Part shown: positions 44,112 to 57,629 of the stretch, piece by piece
Layout: each line of letters begins with the position of its first letter
How positions within the stretch are numbered: position 1 is the first letter of the stretch
Origin: Lepisosteus oculatus
Lineage: Eukaryota; Chordata; Actinopteri; Semionotiformes; Lepisosteidae
DNA length: 64,000 nucleotides
NCBI RefSeq assembly: GCF_040954835.1
Contig: NC_090708.1
Location: 28,346,001 to 28,410,000 of the forward strand
Direction of reading: 5' to 3'
Made by a program: the position numbers and the translations under genes
The notes under the pieces: model-generated
Databases searched by the model: none
What the model was told of the DNA's origin: nothing
What the model saw: the letters and a program-made list of their open reading frames with translations, nothing else

Positions 44112-45929
44112 ACTAGAGTCTTCTTATCGAGCAATAAAGCCAAGAGCCATCAAACACCCCCTTCAGGAAGAAAATACATAAATCATTATTCTCATATTCC
44201 ATCAGTTATTGGTTATCACAGGATGAAAACGCATTAAAAATTTGAAAACACACTTTGAAATAAATCCCTTAAAAGAATTAAAAGAATATATATATATGTA
44301 TATCTCAAAAGAGGAAGGAAAATGCAACAGTGGATGAAAACATGTCAATATGATTTCAGTATTCAAGAATATTCTAAATATAAAATTAGAGGTTGCACCT
44401 CCCATGGATTTAATAATAAAATATTCATGAGTTCACATGTGCACAATCTCCTAGAAAAATAAAGAAAAACATTCCTCATTTTTAGGCATCACCTGCTGTA
44501 AACCTCCATGACTATTCTCTTAGATCTAGTAAACACATTTGATCTCTTTACACCTGCAAAGGTTTTTCTATGCAGAGTTGCCACTTGGCTGTAATTCAAA
44601 TAAAAGCTAATTAAGGATCCTTCTGCCAAGTGAATGAGGTTGCCTTCTTTCGAAATGTGCTTTCTCATTGTGAATCAGACAAACTGAAAGAAACATCTGA
44701 ATATCTGACTTACTGTTGGGTCCAGCAGAGCCATTTCTTTATATCCTCTGCACCCTCTTTAAGAATTAAATCTTACTGGGAATTGATTTAATTAGGAATA
44801 GAACTGGATCAAAACATTGAGATCCTTCTGACAGAATATTATTTCACCTTGTTCCATATCCTCCATCTGAAATGCCTTGACACCCATGCCATCCCAGTTC
44901 TCAACATCTACGCTTGCTAAATGTTGTAGTAGAGTGGCTGCTTTAGTCAGTTCAGGAGAAATGCACTTTTAAGCTGCATATTAGTTTTAGAGGAAGGGAA
45001 AGAGATGCTTTCAGGTCCCTTCCATCACAGATATACAGGGACAAATTCTACAAAAAAATACCAAAAAGAGTGAAACAAGTATTCCAGTCACCGTTCTTTT
45101 CCAGTCACCGTTCTAATCTCTTCCTCTCCCCCACTCTGTTTTTCCACAGAGCACCTGATGTTTGATCAAGTATCCATCTCCCCTGGGTCTTTAAGTTTAT
45201 AAAGTCTAAGAGATAAAAAGTCCTAATTAGGTCCTTTGCACGATTTTTGTAAAAAAATCTATGTATTACTATGTAAAAGTCCTATGTATGATTTTTAATT
45301 TTTTTTTTCCAAGTGGTACCAAGGCACTGTCATAGTGTCATAGTTCATACTATTGTATTATCTTGCAAATGTGCTCACCTCCGGAACTTTGAACCCTTTG
45401 TAATCAATCCATTGAGTGTGCCCTCAATTTGAAATAACCATATTGGGATGTGAAGTTTGATTTTCATTTTTTTTTTAACTTCAATAACATATTAAAAAAA
45501 CTTCTTGCATTTTGTTACGGTTGATTTGTGATTTTTTTCAGGAATTTCACTTTATCATTTATACACCTTTATTTATTATTTTTGAGACATGATATTTCAA
45601 AAGTTTATAACTGTGCATGGAAAACACACAGAAAGTTCAAACTACTAATGTTAAAATGGCTGCTACTTGTGATTTTCTTCACAAATTTTATTTAAATAAA
45701 ATTGACCTAAATACGACTTTATAAACCTTTGTTTTTTGTTTATGAGCAATTTTGCAAAGAAGAAGAGGGGCATGAAAGCTGATCAGGATGCGGGAAGGTG
45801 ACAAGTGGAACACAATATTTAACACTAACGCTGGCCATTATGAGTATCTGAGATTTAAAAAGGCACTTAACTTCAGCTCTCAATTCTTCACAACTTGGAC
45901 CTTTAAAGTTAAGGTGGGCAGTTGGATGT
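44112..45929. other. Spacer, no gene seen
   Basis: No motif-bearing frame. A (TA)n-rich tract lies near 44285-44310. GTGTCATAGTTCATA and other short features are not informative. Confidence 0.55.
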
Positions 45930-45937
45930 GGATGTGG

Positions 45938-46137
45938 ATCACAAATGGAAGCCCTGGGAGAAGTCATTTAAAAATTGCTGGAACACAGCCTTTGCAGAGC
46001 CTGAAAGGCAAGGATGGTGATCCCAGCTGGGTGAGCTTATTCCACCAGCTGGGATCACCATCCTTGCCTTTCAGGCTCTGCAAAGGCTGTGTTCCAGCAA
46101 TTTTTAAATGACTTCTCCCAGGGCTTCCATTTGTGAT
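45938..46137. repeat. Perfect inverted repeat: 93-bp arms, 14-bp loop
   Basis: Left arm 45938-46030 and right arm 46045-46137 are exact reverse complements over 93 bases. The loop is GTGAGCTTATTCCA. The right arm reads as Gypsy RT on the + strand (PFRLCKGCVPAIFK block) and leads straight into the RT catalytic region at 46138. Confidence 0.95.
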
Positions 46138-46235
46138 TGTGTATATGGAGGACATCCCCATCTACTCCCACAACCTCATGGAGCACATCCAGCATGTCCA
46201 TCAGTTTCTTCTCTAACTCATGGTTATCCACCTAC
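46045..46235 (+). pseudogene. Gypsy reverse-transcriptase fragment
   Basis: Plus-strand codons correspond to the Gypsy RT block MPFGLxNAPAxF (here degenerate), followed by VIVYMEDIPIYSHNLMEHIQ, the YxDD catalytic box (with E for the first D) and helix. It stops near 46235, where a LINE on the other strand starts, and resumes at 47890. It is inactive. Confidence 0.72.
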
Positions 46236-47885
46236 ATTAATCAATGTTTATTTATCAATGCACAAACAGAACGGCATACAGCAGTGTGGCTGACAATGAA
46301 ATGCTTTATCCATGAGCTGGTTAAGAGGGGTTGAAGAGTAAAAGGACAGAAGGCGATACAGATTAGGTTCAGATCACGATACAATAAATTATACAATTGC
46401 TATTTACAGTACAATTACAGATTGTGCAAAAGTAACACAAGGATATGAGGTATTTAGCACTGTTCATATGTGTCCTGAGAGTGCAAAGTGACAGGAGGGT
46501 GCCGGAGCACCCAATCAGTTAAAGTGGGTTGCCTATTCGCCAGAGGCCTTTTGGGTAATTGCAGGTGTCTGCTGTGGTTAGCTGTTTAGAAGACTTATTG
46601 ACTGGGGGAAGAACCTGTCACGAAAACCTGTTGATCTTGATCTTTGTACTTCGGTATCATTTTCCAGATGGTTGTAGAGAGAACAAGTTGTGGTTAGGGT
46701 GACAAGGGTCCCTGAGGATAGACCTGACCTTCTTATGGCATTTAACAAAGTAGATATCCTTGATGTTCAGTAGCACTCAGCCGATAGTGTTGTGACCCAG
46801 TTTTCCAGCTTCGTGAAAAATCAGCCAGTCAGTGGCAGCAAAGCAGTGACTTAGAACTTAATCCAATTCCTCCAACCAGCACCGAATGGTCCTTGTCGCA
46901 GGATTCTCCTGCTTGAGTTTATGACTAAAGGCATGGAGTAGCAGGATGGAGGTGTGATCATTTTTGCTGAAAGGAGGTTGGGGGAGTAGCCATCCCAGAA
47001 GCGGGTGTAAACATTGTCCAACATGGTTGTTCCGCGCATTGGGCAATTTATATGCTGGTGCAGGTTTGGTATGATTTTCTTCAGGTTCGCACCATTGACG
47101 TCCCGCACTGTGTGATGAATGAGCCCCAGGGGTATGAGTTCTTTCATCTGCTTAGGTGTTCGTGTAGTTGCTCCAGTGCTTTTTTGGTGTTAGCCTGCGG
47201 CAGATTATATACTACTGTGAGGAATACTAGTGTAAACTCCCTTGGTAGACAGAAGGGGCGACATTTAGCTGTCAGATGTTCAAGATGTGGGATGCATGAC
47301 AATGAAATAGTCTTCACATCTGTGCACCAGGAGTTATTAACCATGAAACATACCCCTCCATGCTTGAACTTCCCTGTGTCCATTTTCATGTCCTGAGGGT
47401 GCACGGAAAAATGTCCAGGTAGAATAGCAATGTCTGGAGTGGATGGCTTGTGCCAGGTTTCAGTAAACGTTAGCACATTACAGTTCTTAATCTCCCGTTG
47501 GAAAACAAGCCTTACTCTCAGTTAGTCCAGCTTGTTGTCAAGGGATTGAACATTAGCAAGGAGTATGCTCGGACGTGGGGGTGATTCTAGCATTGTGTCA
47601 GTTTAACCAAGACACCTGCACGCTTACTTCTCTTCCTGCGCCTCCACATGCTTTTGAAAACAGGTACAGTTCGAACTCTGTAGTCCAGGTAATCCATCAT
47701 CATATTCAGTGCAGACCTCATTCAGCCAATAGTCAATCTTATGTCAATTGGCATTTGTTGGTCATAGCTGATCATCGAGCAAGCCTTATGACAATTAACA
47801 GTATAAAAGACAGCATAAGGTAGAGAAAAAGAGAAATACGGATGGGAGCTCATGGGACGGCAGCCATCCTTGTTTTCTGCCATCT
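46236..47885 (-). mobile_element. L2/CR1-type LINE: endonuclease and 3' end, middle deleted
   Basis: On the minus strand, 47476-47144 gives an AP-endonuclease segment (LTFTETWHKPSTPD, KHGGVCFMVNNSWC, REFTLVFLTVVYNLPQAN) and 47147-46851 its continuation (DNVYTRFWDGYSPNLL). The 3' segment (46800-46250) then follows with the usual late-RT and UTR sequence. The RT palm is missing. The element is inserted in a Gypsy pol relic. The limits are approximate. Confidence 0.8.
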
Positions 47886-47889
47886 AACT

Positions 47890-48790
47890 TACTTCTGTGT
47901 TAACTTATTTTACTTACCTCTACACCAAGCTGGAGAAATATGTGTTCCACCAGCTAGATGTGGCCTTCCTAAGTCACATCCTCTCTTCAACAGGCCTCCT
48001 GATGGATCCCAGCAAGGTTGTGACAGACTGGCCCAAGCCTAACACCATAAAGCGGATCCAGTGCTTCATGGGGTTTGCTAATTTTGACCACTGATTCATC
48101 CAACATTTCAACAGGGACCTGGCCCCTATCTCAAACCTCGCAAAGAAGGGGCCTGGCCAAGGGAAGTGGACGCCTGAAGCACACAAGGCCTTTAAAGATC
48201 TAAAAGGGCAATTCAGCTCCACTTATTCACCACCCAGATCCTACTTGGCCCTTTGAAGTTGAGCTGGAGGCATAGGATTTGAGGGTGGGCACAGCTTCTC
48301 CCAACTTCTCCCACAGAATCCCAACTACTTGCCTCTTTTTTTTCCTGATGTTGTCTTCGGTGAAGCATAAATATTAGTGATTATTAGTCAATAAAAGTGA
48401 GCTTCTGTCAGTGAAAATGGCCCTTGAGAAATGGAGGCATCTCTTTATGAGAGCTGCACACCCATTCATGGTTTACACTGACCACAAGAACTTCAAGTAT
48501 GTTTGGAAGGCCAAACAACTTAATCTGCGACAAATGCACTCAACTCTTTTTTTTTTTCCAGTTGGATTTCATTATCACCTACTGACCGGGATACAAAAAC
48601 AGGAAAGCTGAAGATCCACGTCCTGGATAAGACTCCCTCAGGGGTCACGCTGCTAGAAATGGAAAAGGCCGTGGCTACCACACTATTATCTGACCCGGCT
48701 CCTTCCGATGGTCCACCAGACAAATGCGTTGGCCCTCTTCTCAAGCCTGGCAGGAGGTTCCGTAGTGGGGCCAATCCTCCAAGTTAGACA
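47890..48790 (+). pseudogene. Gypsy pol relic: RT thumb, RNase H
   Basis: Plus-strand continuation of 46045-46235: YTKLEKYVFHQLDVAFLSHI, LLMDPSKVVTDWPKPNTIK and IQCFMGFANF (RT thumb); KGPGQGKWTPE-like; then LEKWRHLFMRAAHPFMVYTD and HKNFKYVWKAKQLNLRQ (RNase H) with several frame breaks and stops. Integrase is not found. It is a fossil with no coding potential. Confidence 0.82.
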
Positions 48791-49052
48791 AATACTCAGG
48801 CTATTAATGATCCCTGGAACTCAACTGCCATGACTTTTAGTGGGTCTTCTATGAGGGCTGCCATGGACAAATTTGTGGCAGCATTCTCTCTCTGCAGCAA
48901 GGTGAAGGATTTCCATTTGTCTCTAGTTGGTCAATTCCTTTTCATGTTTGTATGCAACAGACCATGGCAGCACATCTCAACATGGCCACATGGTGATCCT
49001 GATCATAGTCTTCTGTTTCTTCAAAGCAGCATGCTTGATCCTGAATTTTCAC
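48791..49052. other. Spacer, nothing recognised
   Basis: A frame at 48830-49090 shows no motif. It may be the far end of the Gypsy relic. Confidence 0.4.
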
Positions 49053-49230
49053 AGAAGCCAATTAACCTACCAGTATATCTAGAGGAATAAATTAGAGCAC
49101 CCAAAGGAAATCCAAAAGAACATGGGGAGAACATAGAAACTCAACACAGACAGGACCCCAGAAACTGAAACCACAGACCCAGAAGGCAGCTGTGAGCCAA
49201 TAATGCTAATCACTTTACAGCAGGAGATCT
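49053..49230 (-). mobile_element. tRNA-type SINE-like repeat
   Basis: Minus-strand copy of the dispersed repeat at 20929 and 63574: AAGTGATTAGCATTATTGGC, CAGCTGCCTTCTGGGTC, TTCTATGTTCTCCCCATG, then TACTGGTAGGTTAATTGGC at the far end. Confidence 0.7.
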
Positions 49231-49529
49231 TTTGAGGTAAATCTTTACCAATGTTTCCCACTGTCTTGATGCCATATTTACTCATGTTTCTTGGCAAAAG
49301 TTCTCAAGTTCTTAAATTATGGACAGCAATTTTCAGGTTTTTCCACAGTTTCTTAGTAGTACTCAAATTAGGACTCAGGGACAATCACTTTATTTTGAAA
49401 CTACTACACTGTAACTTTGTGATCTTGAGTGGATCATTGTTCTGTTAAAGTAAATTAAGTGGTTTCTTAACAGACTTATTTTATTTTGCTCTATTCATAT
49501 TTTTCTTGTACATGACAGTGTTGAATGGA

Positions 49530-49705
49530 TGTTGTGTTGTATTGGAGGTAATATTTTTATGAAGTCTGACGTTTTCCAGTTTTGTCTCATCTGACCACAT
49601 CACATATTTTGCCACATGTTTGAAGAATTATTTAAAAGCTTAATGACAAACTCCATGCAAGATTAATTTTTTTTTTTCAGTTATGGTCATCTCTGGCACA
49701 TTACT
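49530..49705 (-). mobile_element. Tc1/mariner transposase fragment
   Basis: On the minus strand the words TGCATGGAGTTTGTCATTAAG and the codons WSDETKLEN, the Tc1/mariner catalytic-domain block around the second Asp, are readable. Both ends are missing. An LTR begins at once on its right. Confidence 0.65.
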
Positions 49706-50833
49706 GTCTGGGAGATTCCAAGGGAGAGTCTCATCCCAAGGTTTACAACCCTAATGTCAGAGAGCATTGTTACTCATCCTCCACTTCGATCAGCCAATCA
49801 GGAACTGGTAGGGCAGGATAACCCCACGTGGGTCTCGAATGCCCGTGGAACATTCAACCAATGAATTACAATAGTTCCTCCAAATAACAGAGGCAGCACA
49901 GGGCCCAGAAGGTGCCCGTCCAGTACATTCTGAGACTCAGCCTGGACAATCACATGATGGCCAGTGTCTCCGAGTGTCAGGACTTTACTTTATTCTAAGA
50001 GATCTGCCTGAAGTTAGCCCAGCAGCAAACCTCGTGAACTGCGGCTACCCCACCGCGAACGCTCGCCTGATCAACGAGTGAACTACAGTCGGAACTGTCG
50101 ACAGCTGAATATCAGTATTCAGGACTAACACTACATCGGGAATGAACCAGTCTTCTTACCATCTAAAGAGTGTGACTTGCTTTGACCTGCAGTCACTTTC
50201 CACGTTCACAAACTCTCGTTAGTTAAGCTAGGACTGACTAGCTGGTCTTCAGAGAGCCCACTGCCAGTGTGCGCAGCAGACATCTCTCCCTCCTTCTCCC
50301 ACACCTCATGCCGAACCGGGACTGCCTGGCTCGGCCAGAGGATGCTGATTGGACGCAGCAACAGCCTGTTCCTTTGTGTCCACGGGAGATCTGAATCCAC
50401 AGAGATTAGATGAGTATTCAACATTCTGCATTACAGCTCGAGAATTCAATAGTTACCTCAACCTGAGTTGATATCAATTGAATTCCTATGAGTGATGTAC
50501 TTGCCTTTGAGTATGTAGTGTAGACGTTGTAATCAAAGTTCATTTACGAAACGGTATAAATGAATGGTATACTGAATATATGTCCCTCTTGGTTTATAAC
50601 TCTTCGTGATTAAATATATACCTTTTGTATTCTGCTAACCCTCACTCTTAAGATCTGTTATGTTTATATGCACATTTTATGTATTAATAAATGTATTGTC
50701 GTGTATTAGTATCCATGTATGTGCGTTGCTTAGTTATCCTGCAAGTTCGGTTTTCTAATAGCCATCAAAAACTTATTTTGTGACCTACTGCTACAATTGA
50801 TAATTGTCCCAGTAAATACACAAATCCCCAACA
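49706..50833 (+). mobile_element. Partial LTR, family A, plus strand
   Basis: Starts inside U3 (CTGTCTGGGAGATTCC) and runs to CCCCAACA, with GATCAACGAGTGAAC, ATTAATAAATG and TACAATTGATAATTG at the expected places. The 5' limit is at the Tc1/mariner fragment, so no target duplication can be seen. Confidence 0.82.
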
Positions 50834-50857
50834 CTGTGTATATAACACATCAGAATC

Positions 50858-51665
50858 AGAAACTTTTATTCGCCAAGTACACGATATACAAAGACTTTCT
50901 CCTGGTGCAGGTGTCAACAAATATTCCAATAAGATAAAAGTGACAAAAAAGAAATCTACAGATAAAAAACAAATCTCAGTATTATGTACAATTGAATGTA
51001 TATACAGATGAGTAATAAAATGTACATTGAATACTGCATATATTTACAGAAAATATAGGTAGCATGTGCCGGTAAATGTACAACTGATCACAGAGGAGGT
51101 ATGAAAGAAATGTCCTTGTTTATAAGTTATGAGTTATGGCCTGGGGGTAGAAGTTGTGCAGGTGTCGGTTTGTCCCGGTTTTTAGGGCTCTCATTCTTGG
51201 TCTCTGCTGAGAGGGAAAACACTGGAAGAGAGAGTGACCAGGGTGGGAGGGGTCAGCCATGACTTTCTCCACCCTCCTTATCATTCTAGATAAGTATAGA
51301 TCTGTGAGGGTGGGGAGCTGGCAGCCGATGATTTTCTCTGCACATCGCACAATGTACTGTAATTTCCACTTTGAGTGTGATGATGCAGAGCCAAACCAAA
51401 CAGAAATAGAGGATGTAATGACTGATTCTATTATGGCTGTGTAGAATTGGACCAGCAAGGTTTGTGACAGCAAAAATTTATTTGCGCTGTTGGGCTTTCT
51501 TGGTAATTGTGGTGATGTTCCTGTCCCATTTAAGGTCCTGTTGGATGACAGTTCCTAAAAATTTGTAAGACTCTGTTCTGCTAACCTTAAAACCATGTAT
51601 TTCCAAAAGAAGGAGAGGGGTAGGCTTCTTCCTGATATCAATGAAATCAGTTAGAAAGTTTATTA
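50858..51665 (-). mobile_element. L2-like LINE, 3' part
   Basis: On the minus strand, ...KVSRTESYKFLGTVI, DLKWDRNITTITKKAQQR, then (51473 to 51120) LLVQFYTAIIESVITSSISV, WFGSASSHSKWKLQYIV, CAEKIIGCQLPTLTDLYLSR and a FYPQAI end, followed by the 3' UTR to about 50858. One frameshift is seen near 51470. It is the same LINE group as 7975-8637. Confidence 0.85.
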
Positions 51666-53115
51666 GTTATTAGTAAATGGGTCTTTAAAAGAAAAAAAAA
51701 CTTTCACTTTAAATATGTTCAGTCATAAAAAACATCTCAGTAGGCCACAGCTAAAAAGAAACTCCAGTGTACAAGAAACAACATTCTAGTATTTAAGTAT
51801 AAAGTTTAATTCATCTCAGGACTGTCACCTCCAGGCTGGTCATCAACACGTGTCCTACAGTTGTCAGGGGAAACACCAACATTTCTGCAAGCTCTAAAAC
51901 TGTAATTCAGATTCAATCTGGACACCTTTCAATCAGACCAACAATTGTCCAATCAGGCTGTGGATCAGATGGTTTGGGACAATCATGTACATAACTTAGG
52001 AGAACAGTACATGTGACTAAGCCTTAGACACTGCTGTAAGCAGTTTCAAACATAAGACCCATGCAACATGTCCTAGATGTTACTTAATCAGAAAGAGAAG
52101 GTATAAAAAAGGTATTTTGATCTAGTGGTAATCACACCACCACATTTATATGACTATGTCCTCTGATAACACAATCAGGATAAGGTGATAATTAATACAA
52201 TGCTTAACAATCTGAATTCAAGACAGCACTGAGGATGATCTGTGTGAATTCAGGACTGCTTCATTTTATTAAAATAGTGTAACATTGCAGCAGAGGGAAG
52301 ATCCTCAGCAAACACTGATAAAAGTGGATGCCCCATCTGAGGTTAGTGAGAACCAAAAGAAAACAAATCAAAAAGGAAACCAAAAAGGAAAAAATACAAA
52401 AAAAAAACACTAAATGTGAAGTGGCGCTGAGCTGTCATGTAGAGCAGTGCCCAGGCTGGATTTATCAATCTAACGGGGTCCAGCCTGGAGAAAGACCCCA
52501 CTTGGTGGCGGGGACCAGACTGGAATTGCCCTATTTAGCAGGGTCCAGTCTGGGTGAGCAGTAATGGAGCGCAAGACCAGAAATAAAAACTAAACATGAA
52601 TAAACGTCGATCTGCCCCTGTAGAGATGATGTCTGGACAGGCAAAAGAAAAAGAAGAAAAACGGCCTCATGCTTGGGACACAATCCCCTCCAGGAGTGCC
52701 GGTGTACAGATCCTCCCCTTCCAGGGATACGCACTGCTCATCCTTTTCCGGGGAAGGGGGTGGATGGTGTCTTTAAAGAGCTGTCACAGCCGCAGCTCAT
52801 CTTTGATTAATATCGTGGAGCTGTGATTCCAAAATCAATCCTCCAGATCAATGCTTATTGAAAGAGATAAGGAAATGGTTGGAAAATACAAAATGAGAAA
52901 AGTGCAAGTTGCTAAGATATAGAACAACTAAGTGCTAGTAATCTTGAATTCTAGTTTGAGCCAAAAGACACAAAGTCACACTAAATTCTTATCAAGGGAA
53001 ACATTTTAATGCTATTTCTATGAAGCATTGAACTGAAAGCACAAAGTAAATGAGAAATGTAACTCTAGGAGTTTGCTAACTTGTAGTTTATGTCAGTTTT
53101 CTTTTTTCTCTTACT
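51666..53115. other. Spacer, no gene seen
   Basis: No recognisable frame. At 52445-52560 the word GGTCCAGCCTGG occurs four times in direct or inverted form (CCCAGGCTGG, GGTCCAGCCTGG, GACCAGACTGG, GTCCAGTCTGG), a small local repeat. A (CAAAAAGGAAA)-like run lies at 52365-52390. Confidence 0.5.
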
Positions 53116-53710
53116 TACAGATGCAGCCATTCAAAGAACGCAGCACAGACACATACTGCCGGAAAATTGGCTACAACCTCGCGCATCATGACGTGCGATG
53201 ACGCAAAATACTGCGGTACGTGATTGGTTGACTGACAGGGGCACTCGTGGTGCGTTGGTCGGTCATAGAAGGATTTAAATGTCTTTACTGTGCCCGTTTT
53301 AGTATTGAATATTTATATGGAATTTTACCACTGAAGGGAAATCTTAGTACCAGAGCATAAAAAGAATAGGATCATACTGTAACACGTGTGAAGCCCATCA
53401 ACGATATTAATTTTGGAACAAAAACATACAGTATATGGCTGGTCTCGGTACTTTAAAGAAAAAATACACACCAGTATTCCATTTCTCCCTAAACATTTTA
53501 AGCATCAAAGTCTTTAACCAACATGTGAAATAGCGTGTAAAAAAGTGGTAGTTTTAAGCTTTTCTGCTAATATAATATGGAATCGCGTATCTAAAGAAAT
53601 TAACAACGATATAATTATATTCATGTACTGCAACACAGTAATACACGCTGAATAATGTCTGTTGATTCTGTATGTGTAGGGCTGTTTCACCTCTGATCAT
53701 GTGACCTTCC

Positions 53711-53785
53711 CGGTAGCCTGCTGGTCTACGTGCTCGCTTAGTAACGCACAGGTTATATGTTCAAATCCAACCGGTGCCGTGACTT
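53711..53785 (+). repeat. tRNA-like module, left arm of element D
   Basis: Box-A-like TAGCCTGCTGG and box-B-like TGTTCAAATCC with GCTTAGTAACGC in the anticodon region. It is followed by a run of T (CTTTTTTT at about 53784), which would act as a pol III terminator. Confidence 0.65.
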
Positions 53786-56700
53786 TTTTTACAAACATTT
53801 CTTTGAAAAAATAGAGGAAAAAAATCCTCCTCCCTCTCCCAGTAGGATTGAGACCCGTTGTGATTCTGGCAGGTGTGGGAACTCTGGTACTAGATTTCTG
53901 AGTTTAAGGAAGAATGTTTCTCTAATCCCAGAGTATTTGTCACACTGTAGTAGGAAGTACACCTCTGTCTCTATTTCTCCCCGCTGGCAGTGGCAGCACA
54001 GTCTCTCTCTCTCACCCTCCTCCCCCTCTCAATTCAATTCAAGGTGCTTTATTAGCAGGGCTCGTCATGTGTCTCTATCTGGTCGGGGCGCAGGAGAGCT
54101 CGCTGGCAGATGGTGATGGAAAGAAAGAAAATAAAGGCAGCTTTTAACTCCACAAGTCACAAACCAAAACTCCATTTCTCCCTAAACATTTTAAGCACCA
54201 AAGTCTTTCATGTGGTTTTCATCACTCTCTGCGGGAGTGCTGGCTGTGACGAATTAAACCAGTTTCACAGGTATTTTCAAGTGGTCTTCAGCAGGAGGGG
54301 GGAACAAGCTGCCCACCCGTCTGGAATGCCATAGAACCCCAAACAGACAATACACACTAGCCGAATATTTGACCAAGATATCCAGACACAGCTGTATGAG
54401 CTCCACCAGTAAAACTCAAGGTATTACGCTGGTCCACACTATTTGCAACCGTCATTTTAAATAAAGACATAATTTTTTCATCGACAAAAAGTAACACCCA
54501 CCACAGCATTTCGTTGATCTAACTAACAAGGATGGGACAATAGCCAATATGATAAAGGAATAACTTTTTTGTTTATTTCTTTAGCACATTTATTTGAACA
54601 TTTCCATTGATTGTACAAGCACTGAGAAACTGTTCAATCCCTAGTTCGTCGGGCATTTTCTTTTACTATAACAGATATAAAAACTCCCTTGCTTTTAACA
54701 GAGTGTTTCATAATTTCTAACAACGAAAATTATTTAAACTGTGACACTTTTATTATTCAACGAGAGGTCACAATATCACTAGGATCCTCAAGAGATCAAC
54801 AAAGACAACAAAAAAAGATATGTGTATAAGATACTGTCCATGGGAATCCAAGCTTTTTTATCAATGATAAATAGTAGTCTTTAAAATTTCTTCATTACAC
54901 AGTGAAGTCAAAATTCCGGGATGTGCCTATATTAGTACGCTGGGCAAACGTTCCGAGGTAAAATTCTTCCAGCACAGGGGTACCTTTAAAGCGGAGACTT
55001 ATGCGCCCTCTCTTTAAAGCCCTGGCCAAATATGAAGACAGTACGTACAGTTATAATTCAAACTGAATTAAAAACTACACATCCCAGTTACCATGGTGGT
55101 GCTTGTGATAAGTGCGTTTAACCAACGAAACAGGGCGAAAAATCAGAAACATGACTCATGTTTCGAAAGCTTAACCTATCAGCAAGACAGCAAAGACATT
55201 TTTCTAAGAAAGTTTGGCCTTTGTCACTAATGAAACCACTAAATAAAGACATAAATATAGAAATGGACAATTAATTGACTTTCATATTTCTAAATATCAC
55301 AACATGTTCGAATCCAAGTCATTTTTGATAACAATGGGAAAACTGGGTAAACTATCACAAAGCTTTAGAGAACTTAACATTTTTTTTATCAACAATTTGT
55401 AAATACGACATTTACATTGATGGTTTTAATTTTTATACTTGAGTGTATGGAGGATTGTGAGTGCAGACCCCCCCTCTTTGGCTGGGCAAATGATTTTTTA
55501 CATTTTTATTAAGAAATGGAGGCTGTATGCATTAAAATATAAACATTTACTGTCAAACTTTAAATCAACAGTTGATTTAAAGACGATCTGTCAAAGTGCA
55601 ATGCAATACAATATTGTTCTTGTTGTTATTGTTCTTTTTATCCTGTAAAGTGTTTTGAGAAGCCACCTTTAAAGGCGTTATATAAAGGCGCTGATTCTTA
55701 TGGAATGTGTTTTTCTTTCTTTTTTTTAGCATGGAATAAATCTATTACAGTACTTGATTCTTATGGATGCCCGGTTCCGCCGCGGATTCAAAATAAAACA
55801 TGGAATCGCGTGTCTAAGGAAATAGCAGTATAACTATATCCATGCACAAACAGTAGCATGTTACATTATTAATTTGGGTGTCTCCTCTTGCCAGAAAGCG
55901 CTAAATTGCATTTTGAGTGAGATTTTTGACTTTTTTTAAATTACAACCCATACATAAGCTGATACTTTTTACTTTTAATTATTTTAAACTGTATTGCAGC
56001 AGCACAATGTGCTTTTTCACGAAACCTAGACAAACTAAATGTCTTGCGTTGTACAGCTTTTCAGCTAAATATATTTATCGCTTACACCTGACACTTGAGG
56101 TGCCCAATAAAAACCGGTTGAACAGCTGTTGGAGGTTTGCAGATCAGATCAGATTCCCTTCCCCCCACAGAAAGACAGACTTATTAGTCACTATACACTG
56201 CACGGCGAGCAGCTCCAATTTCAGGCGTTAGCGATAGATCCCAGTTTAGCTGATCTTGTTACAGCATGTTACAGTTTACTATTATTAATCATATTAATTT
56301 TAAGTGCTTAATGTCATTTTTTGACTGTGCACGAATATTCTATGTCCATATCTTCGCAAGAGAATCAGTGCGAATTGTAATAGTAATTAAATGACCGTGG
56401 GCACTTTCCACCCCCTCTGACAGCAGGAACATAACCCATTCTCAGCTCAGCTTCAAGAGCAAGAGACAAGAGGAATGTAAAAAAACAATTACTTTTTTCA
56501 GTGAAAACCAGTGTGTCTCTCTCTCTGCTGAATGAATAAAAGCATTTTATTAAAAATGCGTTTGTGTTTGTCTGGGTATTTACTTTGTAATCTGTGGTCC
56601 TTTTAACTGTTTTTACATCTACTGTATTGCTTTGAGATGCCACTTTTAAAAGTGATATATAAAATAAAGTTTTTTATTATTGTTATAGAGAAACATGATC

Positions 56701-57629
56701 AGTTTTCCCTGGTTCAGATAAAAAGATCTAAAGCATACTAGTTTGTCACTCTTCTCATTCCCTCTTTGCTAAATGGCTTTTCATACTAATCTGATAAATG
56801 TAACTGCCTGTTTTCTGTGCTTTCTGTATCCTTTAAAATAAACTTTTATTGCACAATGCAGAGTATTACATGGCCAGTATCACAGGCCAGTTCACAGGTT
56901 TGCATGCATAATTTAATTTTGAAAGCCACTGAGACATCAGGTACTACTGTTGTATTTATGAAAAAGAAACAAAACAAAAAGCATACTAACAACTGTGCCA
57001 TCCTACTCCTTAGATAATACATTTTATTAGTTATAAACAGTTAACATTGTTAGCAAAATATTTTGAATTATATTTTACCCTGTTTTTTCTTTGGTTTTGT
57101 ATTTAACTTATTATATGATAGTCATATTTAAATATATATTTGAACAATGAGAATATATTTTTACAATATGCGGGGGAAAGTGCAACAACTTATTACAGTG
57201 CTAAATTCAATATTATTGATTACTAATAGTTTATGCTAACACCTAACTTTCTTAATTAGATGTATTTAAAACAGTGAACTAAGTGTAACATAACATTCAG
57301 AAATACAATCGAGAATAGTTTTGTGGTGTTTGTATAGATGAAACGTTTCTAAAATGTATAAAGTAACAAAATTAAAAACGATTAAAATCTGTAATCTTTC
57401 CACTTGTATGTCATTAGAAAGTACAACAAGTTTCTGCTTTGTCTAAAGATGGTATCAAAAAGCAGTATAAATAGTGAGAAAGCTTTGCTTAATGATAATT
57501 AAGGGACTTAAAAGTAAAAAGAAATGCTTCATATTGCCTGACTAATTTTAAAAACGAAGTTATAAATATAGACGCTCTCTCAGTGCCGCGCCGGGTCTAA
57601 ATATCTAAATATCTAAACATATCGTAGCG

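Noticed and set aside
45788..46161. Two overlapping frames on opposite strands sharing the same protein piece (NGSPGRSHLKIAG)
   Set aside because: The identity is caused by the perfect inverted repeat. Neither is a gene.
55917..56231. 104-residue frame in TA element D as a possible transposase
   Set aside because: No DDE/DDD motif or DNA-binding domain, low complexity, and not present in copy B.
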